The notes: a model not told the origin generated them from the letters alone. Shown: positions 1 through 5,992, counted from the first letter of the stretch. The stretch: 6,957 bases of DNA from an uncultured Pseudomonadota bacterium (GCA_902796625.1 CADBPX010000099.1:1-6957), one strand, 5' to 3'. Made by a program: numbers and translations.

Positions 1-1
1 T

Positions 2-391
2 AAGATTACTGCTATTGATTCATCTGTTGAACTGCTAAATAGTTTTCAGCAGACGGTTAATGCGCAAATAATCCCCAATATAACCATTCAACAGCGTAAT
101 TTATTTAAATACCCGCTTGATGTCAGGGAATTGAAAAAATTTAATATTGTAATATTCGATCCGCCACGTGCCGGTGCCTCTGCCCAAGTTAAGCAGATAG
201 CACTTTTGGATTCGGCGGATAAACCGCAAAAAATTATTGCGATTTCATGCAATCCGCATACATTTGTAAATGATGCTAATACCCTAGCCGACAGTGGTTA
301 TACTTTACAAACCATAGCCCTGATTGACCAATTTGTATATAGCAAACATTTTGAATTAGCTGCTTTATTTATAAAAGGAGAAAGTTTATGA
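2..391 (+). CDS. RNA m5U methyltransferase, RlmD/TrmA family (3' part; 5' end outside window)
   Basis: This is the C-terminal 129 residues of a SAM-dependent RNA uracil-C5 methyltransferase of the RlmD (RumA)/TrmA/RlmC family, which methylates a uridine in 23S rRNA or tRNA. The reading frame is open from base 2, so the gene begins upstream. Visible motifs are an acidic SAM-ribose strand (TAID), DPPRAGA (motif IV), the SCNP loop holding the catalytic cysteine that attacks uracil C6, and a final YSKHFELAALF in which HxE matches the family's general-base glutamate region. The DQF-x-YS-x-H-x-EL ending resembles alphaproteobacterial members. The stop overlaps the transketolase start by 4 bp (ATGA), which implies co-transcription and coupled translation. 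Family assignment is firm. Which uridine is modified, and whether the missing N-terminus has a TRAM domain or Fe-S cluster, cannot be seen. Confidence 0.9.
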   Translation, partial: KITAIDSSVELLNSFQQTVNAQIIPNITIQQRNLFKYPLDVRELKKFNIVIFDPPRAGASAQVKQIALLDSADKPQKIIAISCNPHTFVNDANTLADSGYTLQTIALIDQFVYSKHFELAALFIKGESL

Positions 392-2352
392 GCCTGAATA
401 ATCAAAAATTTCAACAAATGGCCAACGCGATTCGTTTTTTAAGTGCCGAAGCCATTGAAAAAGCCAATTCCGGACATCCGGGAATGCCTTTAGGCATGGC
501 CGATGTAGCTGCCGTATTATTCGGACGCTATATCAACGTTTATCCGGCTGCTCCGCGTTGGTTTAATCGTGACCGCTTCGTTTTATCAGCCGGCCACGGC
601 TCTATGCTGTTATACTCCTTATTTTACCTGTTAGGTTATCCGGATATTACCATTGATGATATTAAAGATTTTCGCCAACTTGGTGCTAAAACTGCCGGAC
701 ATCCGGAATATGGCCACCTCAGCGGTATTGATATGACTACCGGACCTTTGGGACAAGGAATTTCTTCAGCAGTCGGTATGGCTCTGGCCGAAAGAATTAT
801 GAATGCCAAATTCGGTGACAAGATTTGCAATCACTACACTTATGTTATCTGCGGCGATGGCTGTTTAATGGAAGGAATTTCCGAAGAAGCTATTTCTTTA
901 GCCGGATTATGGAAACTGAACAAACTTATTGTGCTTTGGGATAATAATAACATCACAATTGACGGAACCGTTGATCAGGCAAATGCGACCGATCAACTGG
1001 CTCGTTTTCAGGCCGTAGGTTGGAACACTATTAGCATTGACGGGCACAATTACGATGAAATCGGTGCAGCTATTGAACAAGCTCAAAGCTCTGATAAACC
1101 GACTCTAATTGCCTGCAAAACTACTATCGGCTATGGTGCGCCGCACAAACAAGGAACCTCAAAAGTTCATGGTTCACCGCTCGGAGCTGAAGAATTGGCT
1201 TTAACCAAGCAACAACTCGGATGGAATGCCGAACCTTTTGAAATTCCTAATGAGATAATGGCTTATTGGCGTGCTGCCGGTCAAAAGAGTGCCGCCACCT
1301 ATTGCCAATGGCAAAGCTATGCCGAACAAAATAAAGCCTTCAATGAATATATGAGCAATCCGTTACCGAAAAATTGGGATAAGATGCTTAATGAGCTTAA
1401 AAAGCAGGCTATAAAAGAACAGTGCAAAGTTGCAACCCGTAAAGCCTCACAAATGTGCTTAGAAAAATTGGTTGCCAATATTCCGCAAATTATCGGCGGT
1501 TCTGCTGATTTAGCCGCTTCCAATCTCACCTTTGTTGAAGGCATGAAAACCATCACTGCAAATGATTATAACGGTAACAATATTATGTATGGTATTCGCG
1601 AACATGCTATGGCTGCCATTATGAACGGCTTGGCATTACACGAAGGATTTATCCCTTACGGCGGAACATTTTTCGTTTTCTCCGATTACATGCGTCCGGC
1701 AATGCGTTTAGCCGCACTGATGGGATTGCGGGTGATTTATGTTTTAACCCACGATTCTATCGGAGTTGGAGAAGACGGACCGACCCATCAACCGATTGAA
1801 CATTTAGCTTCATATCGCGCGATGCCGAACATTAATACATATAGACCTTGTGATGTTGTGGAAACTGCTGAAGCGTGGCAGATAGCCCTTGAAAGTGAGC
1901 ATACGCCGAGCATTTTAGCTTTGTCTCGTCAAGGTGTACCGACTTTACGTTCAAATACCGACGAAAATTTAACGGCTAAGGGTGCTTATATCATCTCACC
2001 GACCAATGAAAAAGTTCAGGCCACTTTGATTGCTACCGGAACCGAAGTATCGTTAGCCGTAGCAGCGCAAAAACAGTTACGCAATTTAGGAATTTATGTA
2101 AATGTTGTATCAATGCCGTGTTGTGAATTATTTGACCGTCAGTCGGTTGAATACAAACGCAGTATTTTGGGATCTGCTCCGCGTATTGCCATTGAAGCCG
2201 GTGCGACGTTCGGTTGGGAACGTTATGTCGGTGAAAATGGTACAATTATCGGTATTGACAGTTTTGGTGCTTCCGGCAAAGGTGACAGTGTTTATGAACA
2301 TTTTGGCCTCACGGTTGATAAAATTGTCGCGACTACCCAAAAATATATCTAA
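388..2352 (+). CDS. tkt: transketolase
   Basis: Complete 654-residue transketolase, close to the usual length of about 660. It is a cytosolic thiamine-diphosphate enzyme moving two-carbon ketol units between sugar phosphates in the non-oxidative pentose phosphate pathway. The ThDP-binding N-terminal domain (about 1-330) has His30 in SGHPG, His70 in SAGHGS, and the cofactor/metal motif G156-D157-G158 with N187 thirty residues later. The pyrimidine domain (about 350-525) has IREHAM, whose Glu405 should activate ThDP, and HDSIGVGEDGPTHQPIEH (455-472) with the substrate-contacting histidines. The remainder is the transketolase C-terminal domain. The ATG start is supported by AAGGAG at 375-380 and by the 4-bp overlap with the methyltransferase. 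All key residues are present, so it should be active. A strong terminator follows 14 bp after the stop. Confidence 0.98.
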   Translation: MSLNNQKFQQMANAIRFLSAEAIEKANSGHPGMPLGMADVAAVLFGRYINVYPAAPRWFNRDRFVLSAGHGSMLLYSLFYLLGYPDITIDDIKDFRQLGAKTAGHPEYGHLSGIDMTTGPLGQGISSAVGMALAERIMNAKFGDKICNHYTYVICGDGCLMEGISEEAISLAGLWKLNKLIVLWDNNNITIDGTVDQANATDQLARFQAVGWNTISIDGHNYDEIGAAIEQAQSSDKPTLIACKTTIGYGAPHKQGTSKVHGSPLGAEELALTKQQLGWNAEPFEIPNEIMAYWRAAGQKSAATYCQWQSYAEQNKAFNEYMSNPLPKNWDKMLNELKKQAIKEQCKVATRKASQMCLEKLVANIPQIIGGSADLAASNLTFVEGMKTITANDYNGNNIMYGIREHAMAAIMNGLALHEGFIPYGGTFFVFSDYMRPAMRLAALMGLRVIYVLTHDSIGVGEDGPTHQPIEHLASYRAMPNINTYRPCDVVETAEAWQIALESEHTPSILALSRQGVPTLRSNTDENLTAKGAYIISPTNEKVQATLIATGTEVSLAVAAQKQLRNLGIYVNVVSMPCCELFDRQSVEYKRSILGSAPRIAIEAGATFGWERYVGENGTIIGIDSFGASGKGDSVYEHFGLTVDKIVATTQKYI

Positions 2353-2365
2353 CCATTAAAAAAGC

Positions 2366-2402
2366 AAAAAGCTTCAAGCCATATAGCTTGAAGCTTTTTT
2401 TT
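2366..2402. terminator. intrinsic terminator shared by convergent tkt and the 151-aa gene
   Basis: A perfect 10-bp stem AGCTTCAAGC (2370-2379) / GCTTGAAGCT (2386-2395) with a 6-nt loop is followed on the plus strand by eight T residues (2395-2402). On the minus strand the flanking A-run (2362-2370, broken by GC) gives a weaker U-rich tail. It should end tkt transcription efficiently and can also stop transcription of the convergent gene ending at 2408. Confidence 0.92.
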
Positions 2403-2407
2403 GTCGC

Positions 2408-2863
2408 TTACCATTTAGAGGACAACAGCTCTTCACGCACGGCACGACGCTCCTCGGCCTCTGCCAGAATCTCATCTGCGCCATGAAAGTCGAAGAAAGT
2501 GGTCACGACCTTTCCTTCCTTGACTTTAACTAGCCCCATGGAAGTAGGACGATAGTCATTACCTTTTAGCCGCATGATACCAAGCGACCGCTCCTTATCG
2601 TAAAAACGAGTCACCAAAATGTGCTCGCCGTCGGGATAGAGGAATGTTTCACCTGTGAGAACTGGCCAAACTTCATCATTCGGGCCGACGATACGCTCCT
2701 CACCGGTGCGAATATCGTAGTACCTGCCGTCATGAATCTCACATGGCTTGATAGCTTTCACCATGTGAGAATTATACTCTAGTAAACCGGGATACTTTCC
2801 GCTTCGCTCAGGTTGAACGCTCACGATCGTACAAATACCTTGTACCTTCTTTAAAAATTCCAT
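2408..2863 (-). CDS. hypothetical protein, 151 aa, unrecognised
   Basis: I do not recognise this protein. It is soluble-looking: no signal peptide, no hydrophobic segment long enough for a membrane helix, and mixed charge throughout. Residues about 45-125 alternate short hydrophobic stretches with G/D/N turns, suggesting mostly beta structure. Residues about 128-148 (DEILAEAEERRAVREELL) should form a charged helix. Base composition is about 48% G+C by hand count (219 of 456), well above the AT-rich 373-aa gene (about a third in sampled lines) and close to sampled tkt. The ATG at 2863 is the furthest upstream start in an open frame that ends just before the shared terminator. No Shine-Dalgarno sequence is visible in the roughly 28-nt leader. 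It probably has its own promoter at 2898-2926. It is a real gene judging by uninterrupted frame, plausible protein composition and fitting signals; function unknown. Confidence 0.72.
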   Translation of the reverse strand: MEFLKKVQGICTIVSVQPERSGKYPGLLEYNSHMVKAIKPCEIHDGRYYDIRTGEERIVGPNDEVWPVLTGETFLYPDGEHILVTRFYDKERSLGIMRLKGNDYRPTSMGLVKVKEGKVVTTFFDFHGADEILAEAEERRAVREELLSSKW

Positions 2864-2897
2864 AACAAAATTTTTTAATAATTCAATGTTGAACTAC

Positions 2898-2938
2898 TTT
2901 CTACTATTTTTTTAATATTTTGTCAAGAACTTTTTTTT
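2898..2938 (-). promoter_or_regulatory. predicted promoter of the 151-aa gene, with upstream A-tract
   Basis: Read on the minus strand: an eight-A tract followed by GTTC, then TTGACA (2921-2926, perfect -35), a 17-nt spacer, and TAGAAA (2898-2903, 4 of 6 matches to TATAAT). Transcription would start near 2891 and leave a leader of about 28 nt. The A-tract directly upstream of the -35 resembles an UP element. The segment A8-GTTCTTGA is identical to one at the tRNA-Val promoter. Confidence 0.6.
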
Positions 2939-2960
2939 CTATTTTGACAATTTTATTATT

Positions 2961-4160
2961 TCAGCCATCTAAAATTTGTGTAGCCAAATTATCCAACGCT
3001 TCATATTGTTCTTCTTTTAGCGCAGATTTCAACGAAATTGTCGGCTCAATAATCGTACAATTTTTTAGTTTTTCCAATTCACTACGCATTAATTTTCCGG
3101 CCATAGCCGCCCAAGTTCCGTTGTCAAGCAGAGCGATTCGGCGATTTTGCACATTGTGTGCAATAATATCATGCAACAAATTCTCCATATTAACAAATAT
3201 TCCGCCGTTATATGTTGCCGCGGCAAAAACAATTTTAGCGCAACGGAATATCTCTGAAATAATATAAGACGCGTGCGTTTTAGAAACATCAAACATACGT
3301 ATATTATGCATTCCCTTTTCTGCCAATCGACTTGCCAACACTTCGGCTGCATTTTCCGTATTACCGTAAATTGAGCCATAAATAATAGTCACGCCGTCTT
3401 CTTCGGCCTCGTAGAGCGACCACTTTTGATATTTATCAATAATAAACGGTAAATCCTTCCGCCAAACAAAGCCGTGTAACGGACAAATCATCTTAATGTC
3501 CAAAGCAGAAACTTTTTTTAATAACGACTGCACCTGTACTCCGTATTTGCCGACAATATTAGCGTAATAACGCCGTGCCTCATCTAAGTATTGATGTGAG
3601 AAGTCAGCCTCATCGGCAAACAATCTTCCGTCTAATGTTCCAAACGTACCGAAAGCATCAGCCGAAAATAAGATTTTATCGCTTGTCTCATAACTGACCA
3701 TAACTTCCGGCCAATGAACCATCGGCGCCATAACAAAACGAAAAGTATGACGTCCGGTTGATATTTCATCACCTTCTTTAACCAGAATGAATTGCTCTGT
3801 TGGCAAGGAAAAAGAGAAAAATTGCTGTAACATTTTTTGCGTTTGCGCATTGCAAATCAACTTCACCTGCGGATAACGACGCCAAACATTCTCGATTTCC
3901 GCACAATGATCCGGCTCCATATGGTTTATGATTAAGTAATCTAAAGGACGTCCATTCAAAACATGGGTAATGTTTTCAAAAAACTGCCGACCGGCTGCCG
4001 CATCGACCGTATCCAGTAAAACGGTTTTCTCATCCAGTAATAAGTACGAATTATACGAGATTCCTTGCGGCAAAGGATAAACGTTTTCAAACAGTGCCAA
4101 GCGGCGATCATTAGCTCCGACCCAATACAAATCATCAGTAACTTTTCGAACATTATACAT
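2961..4160 (-). CDS. flavodiiron protein (A-type flavoprotein, FprA family)
   Basis: Complete 399-residue flavodiiron protein, the usual size for the two-domain class A form. These cytosolic enzymes reduce O2 to water and/or NO to N2O with electrons usually delivered by rubredoxin, protecting anaerobes and microaerophiles. The metallo-beta-lactamase-like domain (about 1-250) holds all six di-iron ligand positions: H80, E82 and D84 in HMEPDH, H149 in VHWPE, D168 in SADAFG, and H229 in LHGF. The flavodoxin domain (about 256-399) begins with the FMN phosphate loop SIYGNT (263-268) and has the AATYNGG loop typical of the family. There is no C-terminal rubredoxin or flavin-reductase extension, so a separate electron donor is needed; none is in the window. 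A good ribosome site, GGGGAGAT (4165-4172), supports the ATG at 4160. The sequence does not settle O2 versus NO preference. Confidence 0.96.
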   Translation of the reverse strand: MYNVRKVTDDLYWVGANDRRLALFENVYPLPQGISYNSYLLLDEKTVLLDTVDAAAGRQFFENITHVLNGRPLDYLIINHMEPDHCAEIENVWRRYPQVKLICNAQTQKMLQQFFSFSLPTEQFILVKEGDEISTGRHTFRFVMAPMVHWPEVMVSYETSDKILFSADAFGTFGTLDGRLFADEADFSHQYLDEARRYYANIVGKYGVQVQSLLKKVSALDIKMICPLHGFVWRKDLPFIIDKYQKWSLYEAEEDGVTIIYGSIYGNTENAAEVLASRLAEKGMHNIRMFDVSKTHASYIISEIFRCAKIVFAAATYNGGIFVNMENLLHDIIAHNVQNRRIALLDNGTWAAMAGKLMRSELEKLKNCTIIEPTISLKSALKEEQYEALDNLATQILDG

Positions 4161-4233
4161 TTTTATCTCCCCAACCGGTAGATTATAACAAAAAAAGACA
4201 CCCTAAAAAGGATATATTATCCCTTTGTTTCGT

Positions 4234-4261
4234 AGTATAACAACGATTCCTCAAAATTCAA
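4234..4261 (-). promoter_or_regulatory. candidate promoter of the flavodiiron gene
   Basis: On the minus strand TTGAAT (4256-4261) and TATACT (4234-4239, 5 of 6) are separated by 16 nt, with a predicted start near 4227 and a leader of about 67 nt. Alternatives exist in this AT-rich spacer: TTGTTA-N16-GATAAT (4243 to 4216) and a perfect TATAAT at 4182-4187 with a poor -35. The choice is uncertain, but the 154-bp gap makes an independent promoter likely. An imperfect palindrome at 4207-4225 lies just downstream. No terminator for the preceding 373-aa gene was found in this gap. Confidence 0.4.
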
Positions 4262-4314
4262 CTATTATATCTTATCGAATCGGACACAAAATATTTTATT
4301 ATCATTTCAACTTA

Positions 4315-5436
4315 TTATTTAACTTCATTAAATGCCTTGAGATATGCATTTAGAAACAGATCATCTATTTCTTGATATTTATTCTTTGAGCATTTAACTT
4401 CTTTTTCTGTTCCGGCAAAATAAAAACTAACTGTCCCGTCAGAATTTTCTATGAAAGTAAATAACCGTCCGCATCTTTCTTTTTTATAAAAAACAACAAA
4501 TTTAGTTTTATAATCTCTCCAAACAATTTGATTTATACCCTGATACAATTCATCAGAATTAACCAAAAACGCTAAGCGTTGTTTAATATAAGCATAAACC
4601 GCCAATTCATCTGCAGTTGTTACGACATCTGATACAGTAACTTGAGCATTATCAGCAACAGTTTCATCTTTCTTATCTTCCAATTTCACCAATCTTTTAT
4701 CAGCTAAGCCAACTCTATCAAGTATTCGCTTATCAACAAAGCCCTGAAATGCCGATTTTACAATTTCTATATTTTCCTCAATAACACGTTGCGTAATTTT
4801 TTGATTAAACCCCTCTATGTTTCGTAAAAGATATGCTATAAATTCTTTGCTGGGACTTTCTAAATTATTTTCTAAAAAGTTAATTATAGAAGAAAAAATA
4901 ACTTTCTTTTTTGCTTCTGCCCCAACATTATCAGGGTCAAATTCTGTCTTTTTAAAGCTTGCAATAGCCTTTATTTGTTCTTCATCTATTTTGCCTTGAT
5001 TAAAATCATTGAAACTAAAACGAATAAAAGGTTCATCATCCATCATATTTGGAGAATCGCAGTCGGCAAAAAATTCATAATTTATACCATCTGTTAATAC
5101 CCCAAGCTTTACACTCTTGCAAGCATTGAAATAACTTTTAAGCTGTCCTCTGTCCGCTTTTTCGATTTTCAACTTGCATTCAATTGCAATAACAGCTTCA
5201 CCTTCCTGTAAAATTGCATAGTCAACTCTGTTTTTATATTTATCAGAAAAATCAGCAGAATGTTCAGGTGTAACCTCATTTATATCAAAAACATCATATC
5301 CTAATAAAGAGATAAAAGGTAGAATTAATCCTTGCTTACAAGCTTCTTCTGTTTGACATAATGACTGCTTGCGAACACACATTTCAGCGTGTTTTAGTAA
5401 TTTATCCTTAAAATTTTTCAATTCTTCATCTGTCAT
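4315..5436 (-). CDS. PD-(D/E)XK nuclease-like protein with HsdR N-terminal-type domain, standalone
   Basis: A 373-residue protein resembling the standalone 'type I restriction enzyme R N-terminal domain' family. Residues about 28-110 show the hallmark pattern: E30/E31 in TEEACKQGLILPFISLLGYDV, then D72 (RVDYAI), 13 residues, and E86-C-K88 (IAIECK), a complete PD-(D/E)XK metal site, followed by Q98-x3-Y102 as in the HsdR/RecB nuclease group. The middle (about 150-270) is helical and charged. Residues about 280-373 form a second alpha/beta domain matching my recollection of this family's C-terminus. It has no helicase motor and no HsdM or HsdS neighbour, so it is not a working type I restriction enzyme by itself. 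Start ATG 5436 has AAGGAT at 5444-5449. G+C is about a third in sampled lines, well below tkt, suggesting acquisition. A structured RNA and terminator lie directly upstream. Nuclease activity is inferred; a role in defence is only possible. Confidence 0.8.
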   Translation of the reverse strand: MTDEELKNFKDKLLKHAEMCVRKQSLCQTEEACKQGLILPFISLLGYDVFDINEVTPEHSADFSDKYKNRVDYAILQEGEAVIAIECKLKIEKADRGQLKSYFNACKSVKLGVLTDGINYEFFADCDSPNMMDDEPFIRFSFNDFNQGKIDEEQIKAIASFKKTEFDPDNVGAEAKKKVIFSSIINFLENNLESPSKEFIAYLLRNIEGFNQKITQRVIEENIEIVKSAFQGFVDKRILDRVGLADKRLVKLEDKKDETVADNAQVTVSDVVTTADELAVYAYIKQRLAFLVNSDELYQGINQIVWRDYKTKFVVFYKKERCGRLFTFIENSDGTVSFYFAGTEKEVKCSKNKYQEIDDLFLNAYLKAFNEVK

Positions 5437-5466
5437 TTTTATTATCCTTAAAACTTCCGTTACAAC

Positions 5467-5490
5467 AAAAAAGCCGCCTGATAAGGCGAC
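5467..5490 (-). terminator. intrinsic terminator at the 3' end of the structured RNA
   Basis: On the minus strand GTCGCC (5490-5485) pairs with GGCGGC (5478-5473), one pair being G-U, around the loop TTATCA, and is followed by six T residues (5472-5467). It lies 30 bp upstream of the 373-aa gene's start codon, on the same strand, so any transcript from the tRNA/RNA side must pass it to express that gene. The arm overlaps an alternative pairing (see the findings). Confidence 0.85.
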
Positions 5491-5665
5491 TGGAAGTTGA
5501 GAACTATTAATCTGAAATAGTGCGGCATATTGACCGCAAGGCTTATTTTACCGCCTTCCAGTCATTTAGTTAAATAACTAGTTGGCGTGTAAAATTTAAC
5601 GTCTATACACTATTTGACGCAGATTAAGAGGTTCTCACACCCCAGACAGGAACACCATATCCGAT
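5467..5665 (-). ncRNA. structured RNA of about 200 nt (free small RNA or terminating leader), family not identified
   Basis: No protein gene fits here, but the minus strand folds into a long rod with strong complementarity over great distance. Nested helices from outside in (plus coordinates) are 5640-5645 with 5490-5495 (6 bp, two G-U), 5631-5637 with 5498-5504 (7 bp perfect), 5620-5627 with 5507-5514 (8 bp perfect), and 5608-5615 with 5515-5522 (8 bp perfect, after a 4-nt bulge). The tip branches into 5584-5594 with 5546-5555 (10 bp, one bulge), which encloses the hairpin 5567-5580, plus a small GC hairpin 5521-5538. A terminator closes the 3' end and a promoter-like site precedes the 5' end. 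Size and rod shape resemble 6S RNA, but I cannot match its conserved bubble. The alternative is a regulatory leader for the 373-aa gene. tmRNA, RNase P RNA and SRP RNA signatures are absent. Confidence 0.65.
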
Positions 5666-5671
5666 TCTGAC

Positions 5672-5698
5672 TTTATAAATAAATCATAGAAAAGTAAA
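5672..5698 (-). promoter_or_regulatory. candidate promoter of the structured RNA
   Basis: On the minus strand TATAAA (5672-5677, 5 of 6) is preceded at 15 nt by TTTACT (5693-5698), a modest -35. Initiation would fall near 5665, just before the paired region. The surroundings (5680-5775) are very AT-rich, so chance matches are likely, but the strong upstream tRNA terminator implies that the RNA needs its own promoter. Confidence 0.4.
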
Positions 5699-5769
5699 GA
5701 AGAAAAAAGAGTTTATTTTTTCTCTGCTTTGTTAACTATTTGTTAGTTTTTTTTTATTTTTCAGAAAAC

Positions 5770-5814
5770 AGATAAAGAAAAAGCCTCAAAATTCTTTTGG
5801 AATTTCAAGGCTTT
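5770..5814 (-). terminator. intrinsic terminator after tRNA-Val
   Basis: On the minus strand 5814-5800 pairs with 5794-5780 in an unbroken 15-bp stem (two G-U pairs) around a 5-nt loop, followed by a U-rich tail CTTTTTCTTT. It begins 3 nt after the encoded CCA of the tRNA, so it ends the tRNA-Val transcript and separates it from the structured RNA downstream. Confidence 0.88.
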
Positions 5815-5817
5815 GAT

Positions 5818-5893
5818 TGGTGGGCGCTGAGAGGTTCGAACTCCCGACCCTCTCGGTGTAAACGAGATGCTCTTCCAGCTGAGCTAAGCGCCC
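5818..5893 (-). tRNA. tRNA-Val (anticodon UAC), CCA encoded
   Basis: The 76-nt minus-strand sequence folds as a full cloverleaf. The acceptor stem GGGCGCT/AGCGCCC is perfect. The D arm starts GCTC. The anticodon stem TCTCG/CGAGA holds the loop TTTACAC with anticodon TAC at its centre. The T arm is GGGAG-TTCGAAC-CTCTC with one G-U pair, followed by discriminator A and an encoded CCA. UAC identifies valine and can read the four GUN codons when U34 is modified. It has its own promoter and terminator and is transcribed away from the MATE gene. Confidence 0.98.
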
Positions 5894-5912
5894 GTCACAT
5901 TCAACAGAAACG

Positions 5913-5953
5913 TTTATACACGTGAATTTTTCAGAAATCAAGAACTTTTTTTT
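5913..5953 (-). promoter_or_regulatory. promoter of tRNA-Val, with upstream A-tract
   Basis: Minus strand: TTGATT (5936-5941), an exact 17-nt spacer, and TATAAA (5913-5918). Initiation is expected near 5906, about 13 nt before the mature tRNA 5' end. An eight-A tract plus GTTC lies immediately upstream of the -35, as an UP-like element. The 16-nt module is identical to that before the 151-aa gene. Confidence 0.72.
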
Positions 5954-5992
5954 AAAAAATGCATTTTTTTATCTTAACTGACATATTTATGG

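Noticed and set aside
2033..2359. Overlapping open frames on both strands inside the 3' end of tkt
   Set aside because: They are shadows of a strongly coding transketolase frame, with no ribosome sites and no recognisable protein content.
2944..2972. Plus-strand TTGACA with a weak TCTAAA at 18 nt, as an antisense promoter into the flavodiiron gene
   Set aside because: The -10 is poor, and the hexamer is explained by the inverted repeat and AT-rich context; no plus-strand gene follows.
2920..3267. 115-aa plus-strand open frame antisense to the flavodiiron gene
   Set aside because: It lies almost wholly opposite a firmly identified gene, and its composition (serine, phenylalanine, isoleucine rich) is typical of an antisense shadow.
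5625..5643. AGAGGTTC in the structured RNA matching part of the tRNA-Val 3' half, as a possible attachment-site repeat
   Set aside because: Only eight consecutive bases match, and the match does not reach the tRNA 3' end; no integrase or longer direct repeat is present.
5635..5658. Tiny minus-strand ORF (MVFLSGV) at the start of the structured RNA, as a possible leader peptide
   Set aside because: Seven codons, no ribosome site, and no run of a single amino acid's codons as in attenuation peptides; it overlaps the rod helices and is probably chance.
5467..5665. tmRNA, RNase P RNA or SRP RNA identity for the structured RNA
   Set aside because: There is no alanine tRNA-like end or tag frame, none of the RNase P conserved blocks, and no SRP GGAAGCAGC-type loop; CTGGAAGG occurs but not in a closing hairpin loop.
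5705..5727. AT-rich hairpin GAAAAAA/TTTTTTC as another terminator or RNA element
   Set aside because: It contains only one G-C pair and needs no function in a homopolymer-rich spacer; the strong tRNA terminator already ends that transcript. I see nothing else in 5680-5775.
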